Notes: a model not told the origin generated them from the sequence alone. DNA of 64,000 nucleotides from Cohnella zeiphila (GCF_014212055.1 NZ_JACJVO010000021.1:124001-188000); one strand, 5' to 3'. Positions 1 through 9,364 are shown, counted from the first letter of the stretch. Made by a program: numbers and translations.

Positions 1-876
1 ATACTTCTGTATGATAATCAGGCAGAGGTACTTGAAGCATATGCGAGGTTGCTTAAAATATATGGATTACCGTTAATTGGTAAGAAAGTTTATGCAATTG
101 CCCAACACCATGAAGCTGTTGGACATTATCACCAAGGGTACCAAAGATCCAAAAATGACGGTCAGAGGAAATCAAATTTTGCTGATTGTTTAGGACAAGT
201 ATATAAAGTGATGTCGAAAACATTAAGAATGAAAAATCCCGCGAATCGCTCGAAGTATGCTTCCAATAGATTAAATGATTTGCTTAATAGCGAGTTTCCG
301 TTGGCACACAACCAATTAAGAAGCCTCCTATCTGAGGTTATTAGACGAGTTTATTTATGTCAGGAATACAATTCAGAACTTGACCAATTTCACTTGTTAT
401 ATGAAAAAATCATAACAGAAGATTTTCTATCTACTGTAGAAGCTATAGATACTAAGGCTGACGTCGAAAGTATTAAAAATTTTATCATTAGAATGTTTAC
501 TGTTGAGACTCAAATTGAAACTATTGATAATAATAGGTTTAAACACCAGGATGTATTAATTCATTTAAATACAGTGCACGGAGTTAAAGGAGAAACGCAC
601 TTATCTACATTGTTACTAGAGTCAACTGTTAGAACTGATTATTCTGATCTAGTTGGAATCATGCCTTTTTTATTAGGAAGTCATGATGAGGAGCTAACAA
701 GAGTTGTAAAAATTAAGGACACACTTAAATTAGCGTATGTTGCTTTAAGTAGACCTACACATTTTGCGGGTATAGCGATTAATGAGAAGCACATAAGCTT
801 AGAGGACATTCTAGTTGCAGAGCGACATGGGTGGAAAGTTCTTAAAACCAGAGAATTAATTTCTAGAAATAATTAG
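1..876 (+). CDS. UvrD/Rep-type helicase, C-terminal part (5' end outside window)
   Basis: The reading frame is open from base 1, so the first start codon seen (TTG at 49) is probably internal and the gene begins before the window. Two superfamily 1 helicase C-terminal signatures are visible: VHGVKGETH near residue 175 (motif V-like, UvrD_C_2 type) and LAYVALSRPTH near residue 228 (motif VI-like, with the arginine that contacts ATP). The protein would unwind DNA using ATP. It lies 55 bp upstream of a large nuclease-like gene on the same strand, in visibly AT-rich DNA. UvrD-like proteins of this kind occur in the Gabija defence system as GajB next to GajA, but the upstream gene cannot be seen. 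The family call is firm; the defence role is inference. Confidence 0.8.
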   Translation: MLLYDNQAEVLEAYARLLKIYGLPLIGKKVYAIAQHHEAVGHYHQGYQRSKNDGQRKSNFADCLGQVYKVMSKTLRMKNPANRSKYASNRLNDLLNSEFPLAHNQLRSLLSEVIRRVYLCQEYNSELDQFHLLYEKIITEDFLSTVEAIDTKADVESIKNFIIRMFTVETQIETIDNNRFKHQDVLIHLNTVHGVKGETHLSTLLLESTVRTDYSDLVGIMPFLLGSHDEELTRVVKIKDTLKLAYVALSRPTHFAGIAINEKHISLEDILVAERHGWKVLKTRELISRNN

Positions 877-931
877 AGAAAAGATTTGGGTGAGTTTTTT
901 TTTTAAATCGTTTATTAGCTAAGGAGCCTTT

Positions 932-3223
932 ATGGAGAATTTTGAACTATTAAAGAGTAAGGTTAATATGGAAATGGATGAAAAAATAAGAGAAATATAT
1001 GATTTTTGCGAAAATGTAAATATGATTGAATTTTTATCTTACAGTGCAGTCTTAAGTTGGATTAGTTTTGGTACACGTAATGAATATTCTTATATGTCGC
1101 CAATTGATTTTGAATATCTTGTCGGGGTGTTTCTAAGTTTAGGCTTTGACAAAAGCAAAAAAGGTAAGGGGAGCATTCAAGAGAACGGCAGAATATTAGA
1201 GAATCTCAAAAAGCTGATTCCATTGTGGAAGCTTTCTAATAACATTAGAAAAGTTGATGGAAAGACAGATATCTCCGATATTAATAAAGCTTTATTTGAG
1301 GCTAACTACATTTCGGCTACTGCAACAATAAAAGGTTATTCCCATTACCAGCCGAAGGATAAATTTAACAGTGCAATCTTTAAACCGTATAGCAATACAT
1401 TCAAAGCATCTATTGGGTTCGATTTTGATGAGGCCCTTAAATTCCTTGACATAATAAATGAACATTATAAAAAAATATTGGAACAAATAAGAAATGACTT
1501 AGATAGCATGATAGGTACTGTTGAACATTTGAATGATGAGTATTTGGGGATGCGTCTGTTTGAAGAGATGCACGCATATAAATTCAACGAAACTTTATTT
1601 TTTAATGAAGAAACAATTGAAATGAATTCACCGGATATTGATAGAGTTTCTTTTAGAAGTTTTTTGGAGTTTTTTTCAGTTGATATTACACAAATTAAGC
1701 TGAACAACATTAAATATTTTAATGATACTAACCCCTTTAAAGAAAAGCCTATCTTGTATTTAGACAATAAGTTTTTTTTAATTAATCCAATGACAATAAG
1801 ATGGTGTATGAAGGATCGGTTTGAAGACGAGTTGAAAAGAAATCAAAAAAAATGGCAAAGTTACAATGCATATAAATCAGATTGCCTAGAAGATTTAACA
1901 ATGAAGCTATTTAAGAAAATATTTCCTTCTGCTGAAATCTATAGTTCCTTATACTACATATCTAAAGAGGGAAAACGCTGCGAACTGGATGGGCTAGTTA
2001 AGTATGATAACTGTATTATTCTCATTGAAGCTAAAAGTGGGATTTTTTCAAAATCAGCACGCAATGGTGCCATTGGTCGGCTAGAGAATGTTCTTTATGA
2101 TAATATTGATTATGCGGCAATGCAAGCAAATCGAGCTAAAGAGTATATAACGCTAACTCATGAACCTATATTTGAAGATAAGAGCAAAAAAGAAATATTT
2201 CGTCTCAAGAAAAACGGGTATGAAAATATTTATTTATTGAATGTTACTTCAGAATATTTTTCTGAACTTTCGACTAATTTAAAGCAATTGCATAATATCG
2301 GATTGGTAAATATTGAAAACTTCCCGTGGTCTGTTACTTATACTGATTTGGATATAATAGCAGATTTTACACAATTTCCAAATCAGTTTCTTCATTATAT
2401 TTATTTCAGAGAAAAATTAAATAATAAAGCCCAAATTAGTGGAACATTTAAACACATGTATGAACTTGATTTATTTGGGTTTTATTTATTAGAAGAAACA
2501 GAGGGACTGGACGATTTTTTCACTGAAGATATGGATGAGAGTGTCCTTGTCCGAAATATTTATTTAAACAAGTCTGAAGATGCAAGGTTAACTACTCCTG
2601 ATTTTAGCAGCATTTTTAATGAGTACTATAATAGAAAAGCTATTAATATTGAGTCTCATAAAATAAAGAAGAAGTATAACACAGAGTACTATCATTTAGT
2701 AAGACAAATTGAGAAGTATGAAAATCAAAGTGGTGGTTTTTCCAATCTTGTACTTAGATTACTGGACTTTAACAATAGCGTACAGGATCAAATAATTGCG
2801 CTGATACACTCATTGAACCGAGAAACTAGTGTCAGTAAACAAATAAAGGTGAAATCCCTGCCGTATCTTCACGGCAACTTCGATGAAAAACCTAATTTTG
2901 GTATAACAATTATATCTGCTTATCAAAAAGACCAGGAAAAGGTATTTGAACTCCTTAAAAATCTTATTGTTATAAATAGATCTAAGTACAATTACACTGA
3001 ATGGCTAGGATTATGTTCGTTTATTGATAACAAAATACATTTAGTTAATAATTTTATGTTCGTTAGAGATGATAAACAATTAGATTCGATATGGGGAAAT
3101 TTATCGGAAAATCTTCCCTCAAAAAAGTTGAAGTACTATGATGGAAGTAAATTAAGTAGGAATGATCCTTGTCCATGTGGAAGTGGTAAGAAATATAAGA
3201 AGTGCTGTTTGGGCACACCGTAG
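932..3223 (+). CDS. Large PD-(D/E)XK nuclease-like protein with C-terminal SEC-C zinc motif
   Basis: The 763-residue protein starts at ATG after AAGGAG. A nuclease-like core lies at about residues 316-375: a glutamate in the LEDLTMKLF helix, ELDGLV near 350 and LIEAKSG near 365, which fit the E-D-ExK pattern of restriction-like or NERD-like nucleases. The C-terminus carries a SEC-C motif, DPCPCGSGKKYKKCC, which binds zinc in SecA and in many stand-alone proteins. The remaining sequence, including a long N-terminal region and a middle part after residue 450, is not recognised. It follows a helicase gene by 55 bp, probably in one operon, so a helicase-nuclease defence or repair function is plausible. 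No transmembrane segment is seen. Confidence 0.7.
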   Translation: MENFELLKSKVNMEMDEKIREIYDFCENVNMIEFLSYSAVLSWISFGTRNEYSYMSPIDFEYLVGVFLSLGFDKSKKGKGSIQENGRILENLKKLIPLWKLSNNIRKVDGKTDISDINKALFEANYISATATIKGYSHYQPKDKFNSAIFKPYSNTFKASIGFDFDEALKFLDIINEHYKKILEQIRNDLDSMIGTVEHLNDEYLGMRLFEEMHAYKFNETLFFNEETIEMNSPDIDRVSFRSFLEFFSVDITQIKLNNIKYFNDTNPFKEKPILYLDNKFFLINPMTIRWCMKDRFEDELKRNQKKWQSYNAYKSDCLEDLTMKLFKKIFPSAEIYSSLYYISKEGKRCELDGLVKYDNCIILIEAKSGIFSKSARNGAIGRLENVLYDNIDYAAMQANRAKEYITLTHEPIFEDKSKKEIFRLKKNGYENIYLLNVTSEYFSELSTNLKQLHNIGLVNIENFPWSVTYTDLDIIADFTQFPNQFLHYIYFREKLNNKAQISGTFKHMYELDLFGFYLLEETEGLDDFFTEDMDESVLVRNIYLNKSEDARLTTPDFSSIFNEYYNRKAINIESHKIKKKYNTEYYHLVRQIEKYENQSGGFSNLVLRLLDFNNSVQDQIIALIHSLNRETSVSKQIKVKSLPYLHGNFDEKPNFGITIISAYQKDQEKVFELLKNLIVINRSKYNYTEWLGLCSFIDNKIHLVNNFMFVRDDKQLDSIWGNLSENLPSKKLKYYDGSKLSRNDPCPCGSGKKYKKCCLGTP

Positions 3224-3602
3224 CTTTGGCTAAATGTCGTAACATTGGCAGTTAACAGAAACGTGGAAAGCGTAAGTTTATGTTGTTTAAAGTTGATGAA
3301 ATAAGCCAATCAGGGAATTATGAAGTCATGGATTTGGAAGAAGAAATGTTTTGCTAGATACCATGAATGCGGATAATCTGTCTTTTTTTCAGGCAGAGGC
3401 GTTTCGATTAAAGGTATACTCGTCAATATGAGAATGACGTTTATTAGACCGGACAAGTCGGATCCTTACATGGTGTTAGATCAACATAACAAGGATATGA
3501 TCGAAATTTTCATGATTCGCTATTCGTATCAATAGTCATTGTTGTAAATTGATGGGGCATTGCTTAGCGGGGTTCTCAGCAATGCTTCATTTTTTCAAGA
3601 GA
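3224..3602. other. Intergenic stretch with short decayed reading frames
   Basis: No convincing gene is seen. Two short plus-strand frames (from 3279, and from about 3363 with a shift near 3428) look like remnants of small proteins with in-frame stops. It separates the helicase-nuclease pair from the recombinase remnants. Confidence 0.4.
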
Positions 3603-4070
3603 TCACTTCCTCCGGGCTTGCATATGTTCTACCGGGCAATATTTCCGATGCTGCTCCTTCACCTCATTGCTGAAATGCCGCACATACATTTGTACCGATC
3701 TAGCGAGGAATGGCCAAGTATTTGCTGCAATGAAAACGGGTCGCCTCCGTTTCGGATATAAAGCTTGGCCATGGTGTGGCGAAACGTATGCGGGGAAACC
3801 CGAACACCGGAAGTTTTAGCCCTAAGTCCGTAATCGCGAATACGATCCTTTACAGACCGAAGCTGAAACGGCAGCAGGTAATGCAGCGTGCTATCATAAT
3901 AAGCAATGGAGCGCTGGCTGAGGTTCCGGGATCGGCAGTCCTGAAGGAACAGATCGATCCACTCCTCGTTCGACGGTTTGGCGGAAAAAGACCGATCCGT
4001 TTGGGCGGATATGCGATTGGTACGACGTTTAACGGGACTATTTACGAGACATCTTCCTTTCTACTTTGCA
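3603..4070 (-). pseudogene. Second tyrosine recombinase, internally deleted and frameshifted
   Basis: On the minus strand the conceptual product runs from FSAKPSNEEWIDLFLQD (core-binding domain) directly to SPHTFRHTMAKLYIRNGG and QQILGHSSLD (catalytic domain). The middle part with the first catalytic arginine is missing. A frameshift after HSSLD separates it from the tail VQMYVRHFSNEVKEQHRKYC and the stop at 3603. The gene begins at the end of the intact recombinase at 4038-5015, so the two were a tandem pair transcribed together. Relatives of the same second recombinase are found as fragments at 50111-50651 and near 51296-51490. It cannot encode an active enzyme. Confidence 0.75.
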
Positions 4071-5015
4071 TTTCTGGGCATAACGAAGAAGCGATTCGAC
4101 GGGGCTGCATGTTTCGTGCCGATGGCGTACATCGGCGGGCTGAAACGGCACATATTGACGGGTCATGGTGATGTCGCTATGTCCTAAAAGGGCTTGCAAA
4201 GCGTAGGCATTACCGCCATTCATCAAGAAAGATTTGGCCATCGTTCTCCGGAAGGCATGGGCGGAACCGCGTATACCGACGTCATGACAATACTTGATGA
4301 TCAACTGCTTGATCGTGTCAGGCTGAAGGGACTGCCCTTTGCTTGAGATCCATAAGCCATCCTGCTGCTGTCCGCCGCGTAGTCGCAGATATGAACGGAG
4401 TACCGCGGCGCAAGTGTTTTGCATGGGGACGAAGCGGCTTTTGTCGCCTTTTCCTTGGGCAATGCGAATAAAGCCATCCTGAAAGTACAGATCGAAAATA
4501 AGTAGAGTACTTAATTCGGTAAGTCGAATACCGGTATCCAGCAATAACAGCATCATGGTGTAGTCCCGCAGTCCAGTGAATCGCCGGAGATTGGGTTGAT
4601 GAAGAATCCGTTCGACTACCGCTTCCGTGAAGCAGATGGGCTCGTAAGGGTTGACCTGTGAATTCGAAGGCATGGCTATGGCGAAGTTTTCTCCAGCTGT
4701 ATCCGGAAATGCGAATCGAAAAAATTGTCGACAAGTATAAAATCGGCCACGAATAGAATGCCGGGCATAGCCTTGCTCGTTCAATTGTTGAAGCCAGTCC
4801 TGAAGGACCATTACGCAGTTGGAAGCGAGGAATGGCATCTGGCGAGAGATAAAAAATCGTTCCAAGCCCAACAGGTGGAAGGAATAGTACGTTATCGTTC
4901 GGGGAGATAAACCGCGATGGGAGGCGGCGAGGAGAAACTGCCGAACCTGGTCTTGAAATTCAGGCCAGTGGAAGCCCGGCAGGCTGTGGGGAGTGGCTGG
5001 ACTCGTAATCGTCAT
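4038..5015 (-). CDS. Tyrosine recombinase/integrase
   Basis: Starting at the ATG at 5015, which follows GGAGGG at good spacing, the protein has 325 residues, a normal length for an XerC/D-like recombinase. The N-terminal core-binding domain covers about residues 18-110. The catalytic set is present: R164 (TGIRLTEL), K192 (GKGDKSRF), H253 and R256 (HAFRRT), H279 (LLGHSD) and Y288 (TRQYV). It would cut and rejoin DNA at short core sites. Its start lies about 200 bp from a tRNA-Leu 3' fragment, the usual arrangement of an integrase beside its attachment site. It is followed by a decayed second recombinase. A longer reading frame extends upstream, but the ribosome binding site favours 5015. Confidence 0.88.
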   Translation of the reverse strand: MTITSPATPHSLPGFHWPEFQDQVRQFLLAASHRGLSPRTITYYSFHLLGLERFFISRQMPFLASNCVMVLQDWLQQLNEQGYARHSIRGRFYTCRQFFRFAFPDTAGENFAIAMPSNSQVNPYEPICFTEAVVERILHQPNLRRFTGLRDYTMMLLLLDTGIRLTELSTLLIFDLYFQDGFIRIAQGKGDKSRFVPMQNTCAAVLRSYLRLRGGQQQDGLWISSKGQSLQPDTIKQLIIKYCHDVGIRGSAHAFRRTMAKSFLMNGGNAYALQALLGHSDITMTRQYVPFQPADVRHRHETCSPVESLLRYAQKCKVERKMSRK

Positions 5016-5210
5016 ACGGATACGACCCTCCAATAAGGAAATGGAGGGAAAAGCAGAATGGAGAGTTAGAGCAGATTGTCTGGTCGACGCGTTTTTCACC
5101 CGCGCCAGATTCGGCGAATGTAATCCACTTGGCAAATAATCTTACGCGTCTCTTCAACACGGGGAACCCTGGCTCCATCTGCTTTTCCCGGTCCCGAATT
5201 TAGCGCGTCC

Positions 5211-5283
5211 CGGGCCAGACACGCCGACTTCAGGTGCCAGTAATGGAAACATTGTGGAGGTTCGAGTCCTCTCGACCGCACCA
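5211..5283 (+). other. tRNA-Leu (CAG) 3' fragment, probable attachment site
   Basis: From the D-arm to the CCA end the sequence matches a tRNA-Leu: a TTCAGGT anticodon loop, a T-arm around GGTTCGAGTCC and an acceptor end GACCGCACCA. The matching 5' acceptor strand is absent, so it is not a working tRNA gene. Its last 30 bp (5254-5283) are repeated exactly at 50902-50931. An integrase gene starts about 200 bp away. A remnant of a site used for integration is the best explanation. Confidence 0.75.
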
Positions 5284-5523
5284 ACCTTACAAAAGAAGCC
5301 CTGCAGAGTATCTCGAGGCCACTGAAAAACTGCTTATTTGAGAAAAAACATAAATTTTAGGGGGTACAAATATGTCTCCCTAACGTAAAAGGAACCTTAG
5401 AAGCTATTCTAGAGGCTCGTTTTTCTTTGCTTATTCAATTCCACCCATGGATCGTCTACACTAAGTTGGACAGAAAAAATGAGGGGGAGTAGAATAGACG
5501 AAACGATAAGGAGCGGATGAGCC

Positions 5524-5805
5524 GTGCCCCAACCCAGACGGACCTTTACAGATGAGTTTAAAAAACAGATGGTGCAGCTATTCGAGAGCGGAAAATCGAG
5601 GGCCAGCATCGTCAAGGAGTATGGTTTAACGGCTTCCGCCCTGGACCGGTGGATTAGCCAAAGCCAGCAGACAGGATCCTTTTCGGCTAAGGATAATCGC
5701 ACACCGGAAGAAAATGAACTGCTGTCACTGCGCAAGGAAGTTCAGCGTCTGAAGATGGAGAACGACATTTTAAAGCAAGCCGCGCTGATCATGGGACGAA
5801 AGTAA
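5524..5805 (+). CDS. IS3-family transposase OrfA (helix-turn-helix)
   Basis: A 93-residue protein with an N-terminal helix-turn-helix of the IS3 type (FTDEFKKQMVQLFESGKS, then YGLTASALDRWI) and a C-terminal leucine-zipper-like helix (ENELLSLRKEVQRLKMENDIL). OrfA binds the element's inverted repeats and limits transposition. The GTG start follows AAGGAGCG. The frame of orfB is -1 relative to orfA, so a fused OrfAB transposase could arise by programmed -1 frameshifting near the orfA end, although I see no textbook slippery run there. Confidence 0.92.
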   Translation: MPQPRRTFTDEFKKQMVQLFESGKSRASIVKEYGLTASALDRWISQSQQTGSFSAKDNRTPEENELLSLRKEVQRLKMENDILKQAALIMGRK

Positions 5806-5807
5806 AT

Positions 5808-6635
5808 GTGATTCGCAGCAATGCCCACAAATACTCGGTATCAGCAATGTGTAGCGTCCTGCAGCTCCCCAAGAGCACGTATTACTATAAGCCAAAACCG
5901 GCCTTAAATCCGGACGAGCAGAAGCTGGAAGACGCAGTCGTCGAGATATTCCGAGACAGCCGTAACAACTACGGCACCCGTAAGATCAAGGTGGAACTCA
6001 CGAAACGATCCATCCAAGCTTCGCGCCGTAAAATCGGCAAGATCATGCAGAGGCAGGGCTTGGTCTCCTCCTACACGGTGGCCCAGTACAAGCCTTACAA
6101 GGCCGCACCCAACGAATCGAAGACGACCAACCAACTGCAGCGCAAGTTTAGCCAGGACGAGCCTTACGCCGTAGTCGTCAGCGATCTAACGTACGTACGC
6201 GTGGACGGCAAGTGGAACTACGTCTGCTTATTTGTCGATCTCTTTAACCGCGAGATGGTCGGTTATAGTTGCGGCCAGAGAAAGACAGCTGAGTTGGTCT
6301 ACGAGGCGATTGCAAGCCTCTCCGTGCGGCTGGATCGAATTCAGATGTTTCATACGGATCGTGGCAGCGAGTTTGACAACCGCCTGATTTCGGAGGCGCT
6401 AGCTACCTTCGGCATCCAGCGTTCGCTGAGCAAGAAGGGCTGTCCGTATGATAACGCAGTCGCTGAGGCTACGTTCAAGATTTTCAAAACAGAGTTTGCC
6501 AACCAACGACAGTTCCAAAGCCTAAAGCAGTTGTCGGTGGAGCTCCGTGATTATGTCCACTGGTTTAATGAGCATCGGATTCATGGGACGTTGGGTTATC
6601 GAACGCCCGCTGAATTCAGACGGTTGCCCTCATAA
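5808..6635 (+). CDS. IS3-family transposase OrfB (DDE integrase core)
   Basis: A 275-residue protein with the rve integrase core. The catalytic residues are visible as D126 (SDLTYV), D184 (HTDRGSEF) and E220 (NAVAEATFK), the DD(35)E spacing typical of IS3 transposases. The N-terminal part contains the usual HTH_21-like segment (NNYGTRKIKVEL). It catalyses excision and integration of the element, most likely as an OrfAB fusion; the GTG start at 5808 may not be used alone. Confidence 0.93.
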   Translation: MIRSNAHKYSVSAMCSVLQLPKSTYYYKPKPALNPDEQKLEDAVVEIFRDSRNNYGTRKIKVELTKRSIQASRRKIGKIMQRQGLVSSYTVAQYKPYKAAPNESKTTNQLQRKFSQDEPYAVVVSDLTYVRVDGKWNYVCLFVDLFNREMVGYSCGQRKTAELVYEAIASLSVRLDRIQMFHTDRGSEFDNRLISEALATFGIQRSLSKKGCPYDNAVAEATFKIFKTEFANQRQFQSLKQLSVELRDYVHWFNEHRIHGTLGYRTPAEFRRLPS

Positions 6636-6817
6636 TCGTTGTCCAGTTTTGTGTTGACAATCCAACCCCCCTTTTTTTATTGAAGAGGAAGCGGGAAAGG
6701 GACGAAATTTTTCCACCTACTAATTACCGAACAACAAACGGACATCTAGAAACCTGAGTTACGGGATTCCGTTTTTAGTAACAGTGCTAAACTTACCTTT
6801 AATATGTTCTTTAAACA

Positions 6818-6847
6818 AAAGCCGCCAGACTTGATACTCGGGCGGGA
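6818..6847 (-). terminator. Rho-independent terminator of the nuclease gene
   Basis: On the minus strand CCGCC and GGCGG frame a short loop and are followed by CTTTTGTTT. It lies just past the stop of the NucB-like gene. Confidence 0.6.
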
Positions 6848-6852
6848 CCTTC

Positions 6853-7857
6853 TTATTCGCATGCTACTCCGTCATGATCTCTATCTAAAGCGCTCCGATA
6901 GCCTGGATCTCCCTCATAGAGCGGCGCTTTCCCCGCATCCCTAACCGCTGAGCAGTTTTTATAATAAACGGTCTCAGTCGATTCAACCGGTTTTGGTGTC
7001 GGCTTAGGTGTTGGTTTCGGAGTCGGCTTCGTAGTAGGTTTAGGCGTTGATTTCGGTGTAGCCTTCGGTGAAGATTCCGGAGATTTACTAGACTGAATCG
7101 CCTTATCCGAACTCTTCGTTGCCTCAATCACCTTTTCGCTTTTCCCTCCCTCGATCACGAAGAGGATTCGCGTCCCGTCCGTGTAATCCTCCAGCTCGTT
7201 ACTAACCCACGAACCAGCTCCACGGTTATCCGATGGAGTTACGTATGCAATATCAGCGCCCGAACCGCCCTCCGCGCACATAGCCATCGGCCATTCATCG
7301 CGGTCATAACCGTCTTTAGTAGCGATACCTTTCAGGGATTCCGATCGGTGCTCCTCGGCGTCTTTCCTGTCGATTGTACAAACGGGGGACTCTCCGCTAT
7401 TTATAGCTGCCAGAATGTGCGCGGCTGTCTCCGGATACTTATCTGCGGGGAATTCGATCTTGTCATCGTAATTTATACCGCTAACTTGATCGCCACTAAC
7501 TTCGACTTCCACTCGCTGCATTGGAGAAGCGGAGCCTGTAACCGTTGGCATCGGCTCTGCTGACTCGATCACTGGTGGTATGGATTCCGGCGTGCCCATG
7601 ACCGGAGGTACCGGTGACACCACAACCATTGAAGATTCCGGCGTTGCCGATGGACTTGGCGTAGTCGAAGCCGGTGGAGTGCTTGATAACGTCGCGGTCG
7701 TGTCGTCGTATTGGCTACCGCCTATTGCTCCGGATATTCCGATAATCAAGGCTATAGCTGCCCATGTTGTTCCAAGAATTCTACCGGTGGAACCCAATTT
7801 TCTCCACTGAAAAAGGATCATAATGTAGGGAACGAATATCCAACCTAAAATCTTCAT
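6853..7857 (-). CDS. Membrane-anchored NucA/NucB-like DNase with Excalibur domain
   Basis: The ATG at 7857 lies 8 nt after GGAGG and gives 334 residues. The N-terminus holds two hydrophobic segments (about 1-20 and 30-50), then a low-complexity linker. Residues from about 140 to 245 match the NucA/NucB extracellular DNase family: [37 protein letters not shown] and GTRILFVI, with the DEWP acidic residues expected at the active site. A Lys-Pro-Thr repeat spacer follows, then an Excalibur calcium-binding domain at the end ([27 protein letters not shown]). NucB of Bacillus is a secreted nuclease and NucA acts in DNA uptake; a membrane-tethered form with an Excalibur tail is inferred here. Monocistronic with its own terminator. 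Confidence 0.85.
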   Translation of the reverse strand: MKILGWIFVPYIMILFQWRKLGSTGRILGTTWAAIALIIGISGAIGGSQYDDTTATLSSTPPASTTPSPSATPESSMVVVSPVPPVMGTPESIPPVIESAEPMPTVTGSASPMQRVEVEVSGDQVSGINYDDKIEFPADKYPETAAHILAAINSGESPVCTIDRKDAEEHRSESLKGIATKDGYDRDEWPMAMCAEGGSGADIAYVTPSDNRGAGSWVSNELEDYTDGTRILFVIEGGKSEKVIEATKSSDKAIQSSKSPESSPKATPKSTPKPTTKPTPKPTPKPTPKPVESTETVYYKNCSAVRDAGKAPLYEGDPGYRSALDRDHDGVACE

Positions 7858-8028
7858 CAATGCTTCCTCCGCACCATGTCTTTAGACACAATTCTACATT
7901 ATTCTGGCATTAGTGGGAAGAGGACCATTCTTTTAAATTTGGATAAGAAAGTTAAAGGAGAACAGAAATATAAGATTATTATCTGGATGTAAAATTTCGT
8001 TAAATAAATGTTAAAAATAAACAAATGA

Positions 8029-8625
8029 GTGATCATCTATAAAACAAACGAACGTGTCGTCGATACTATTAATAACAAGGAGGTGATATTAATAGAATAC
8101 TCGCGGAGACTTCTTTATTTCTTCTATGAGATCGGCTTTCTAATCCATGTTGAAAAACAAAGAGGATTTGTTTACATGGCAAAGACAGCTGACCTCGATC
8201 GGTTCGAGAAGAAACTTTGTCCAATGATTGATCATGCTTTAGGAATTTTAAAAAGAGGCGTGACTGATGAGAGAGCTAGGATGCTTCTCGATCTGCACAA
8301 GATTAATTACTGGAGGGACAATTCGTACGATTGCTTCGATTTAAAATTGATTCAGATTTGTTTGGAATCTAGTCTTCTTCTGCGTAGATCGGATTTGGAT
8401 GATTTTCGCTTGTTTGCTAATGAAATTTTAGTGTCTGAAGGAAAAGAAGACGATAAACATTTACTAGCGAATTTATTGCATACTCTCCAAAAGGCTGTAC
8501 TTGAAAATAGGTTGCTTTCTTACGAACAATTGGCGATCGAAATCGAGAATACTTCCAGTCTAAACTTTAATGAAGGATTGAGCCGAGAACAAATTGATAA
8601 ATTACTTTCAAAAAATAATAAATAG
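8029..8625 (+). CDS. Hypothetical protein, start uncertain
   Basis: No family was recognised. The open frame from GTG at 8029 gives 198 residues, predicted mostly helical, with charged and leucine-rich segments (DERARMLLDLHKINYW, LANLLHTLQKAV). The start is unusual: a near-perfect Shine-Dalgarno (AAGGAGGTGAT, 8077-8087) lies inside the frame, 8 nt before an in-frame ATA at 8092, while ATG does not occur until 8176. The true start may be a rare AUA codon or a mutated ATG, giving about 177 residues. It lies 16 bp upstream of a secreted-protein gene, so the two probably form an operon. Confidence 0.55.
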   Translation: MIIYKTNERVVDTINNKEVILIEYSRRLLYFFYEIGFLIHVEKQRGFVYMAKTADLDRFEKKLCPMIDHALGILKRGVTDERARMLLDLHKINYWRDNSYDCFDLKLIQICLESSLLLRRSDLDDFRLFANEILVSEGKEDDKHLLANLLHTLQKAVLENRLLSYEQLAIEIENTSSLNFNEGLSREQIDKLLSKNNK

Positions 8626-8641
8626 AAAGGTTGAGGTTTTA

Positions 8642-9364
8642 ATGAAAAAACTTTTTTCCTTTGTTTCCATCGCGTCGTTAGCTATTGCTATTTCCATTCC
8701 GGCAGCGGCTGAAGCGGCGGCCCCTCTACCGGTTAACGAACATGTGTTATCTAAAGATAAAATTAACTCCCTGTTGTCAACTAGCCTTCCATTCGATCCT
8801 TCTACTGTACACACCGCCACTGAAGAAGAGGTAGAATTAATTAAAGAAAAGGCTAAGCAAGAGAAGTTAGCGCATCCTGATCAAGCTGTTGATCTGCAAG
8901 AAGTTCTCGAAGATTTAAATCTTTCTGATCTGACAATTGTTTCTGAAAACGAAATGAATAAAATTTCTAGCTCACAAGTTCAACCATTCGCTGCGTCTGG
9001 AATTATCGATGCTGGCGGAATTGGGTTTGAGTCTTACTCGCGTGATGCTACCTATTTTAGGGCTCAAGCGCATGTTTTTAATTCGGTTCCTTTAACTACT
9101 ATCGACCAAATCGCGGGATATGTGGAGGGCTTCCGACAACTCTCTCTCGATTTTCCAACCTCATATGTTGTCATGTTCAATGAGTTCTACGATGCCAGAA
9201 ACATTGGATATGGAAACACTAAAGTACTTGACCCTAAATCCATTGCTCATTTAGGCTTAATAGCAAAGATGACTATTACCGGAGTGGTAAAGGTCGGTGA
9301 AGATACGAGGACTCTCACAAACACAATCGTTAGTAATACAAACGGAACATTTACTAATGGGTGA
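8642..9364 (+). CDS. Secreted protein of unknown function
   Basis: The ATG at 8642 gives 240 residues with a clear Sec signal peptide: KKL, then a hydrophobic core to about residue 18, and an AAAEAAA cleavage region. The mature part has a charged helical section (EEEVELIKEKAKQEK) and a more beta-rich C-terminal half from about residue 115. No conserved domain was recognised. It follows the gene at 8029 by 16 bp and ends in front of a strong terminator. Confidence 0.75.
   Translation: MKKLFSFVSIASLAIAISIPAAAEAAAPLPVNEHVLSKDKINSLLSTSLPFDPSTVHTATEEEVELIKEKAKQEKLAHPDQAVDLQEVLEDLNLSDLTIVSENEMNKISSSQVQPFAASGIIDAGGIGFESYSRDATYFRAQAHVFNSVPLTTIDQIAGYVEGFRQLSLDFPTSYVVMFNEFYDARNIGYGNTKVLDPKSIAHLGLIAKMTITGVVKVGEDTRTLTNTIVSNTNGTFTNG

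Larger units (their letters stand above)
5449..6663 (+). mobile_element. IS3-family insertion sequence
   Basis: About 1.2 kb with imperfect terminal inverted repeats (5449-5472 and 6640-6663, sharing the pattern GGATnGTCnACACnAA then TGGACA) around orfA and orfB. Both frames are open, so the element may be active. The 166 bp between the tRNA-Leu fragment and the left end hold nothing recognisable. Confidence 0.88.

Noticed and set aside
4318-4734. Minus-strand frame of 138 codons inside the recombinase
   Set aside because: Shadow of the intact recombinase in another frame, with no domain of its own.
5284-5448. Possible IS remnant between the tRNA-Leu fragment and the IS3 element
   Set aside because: No coding similarity or terminal repeats that I could recognise.
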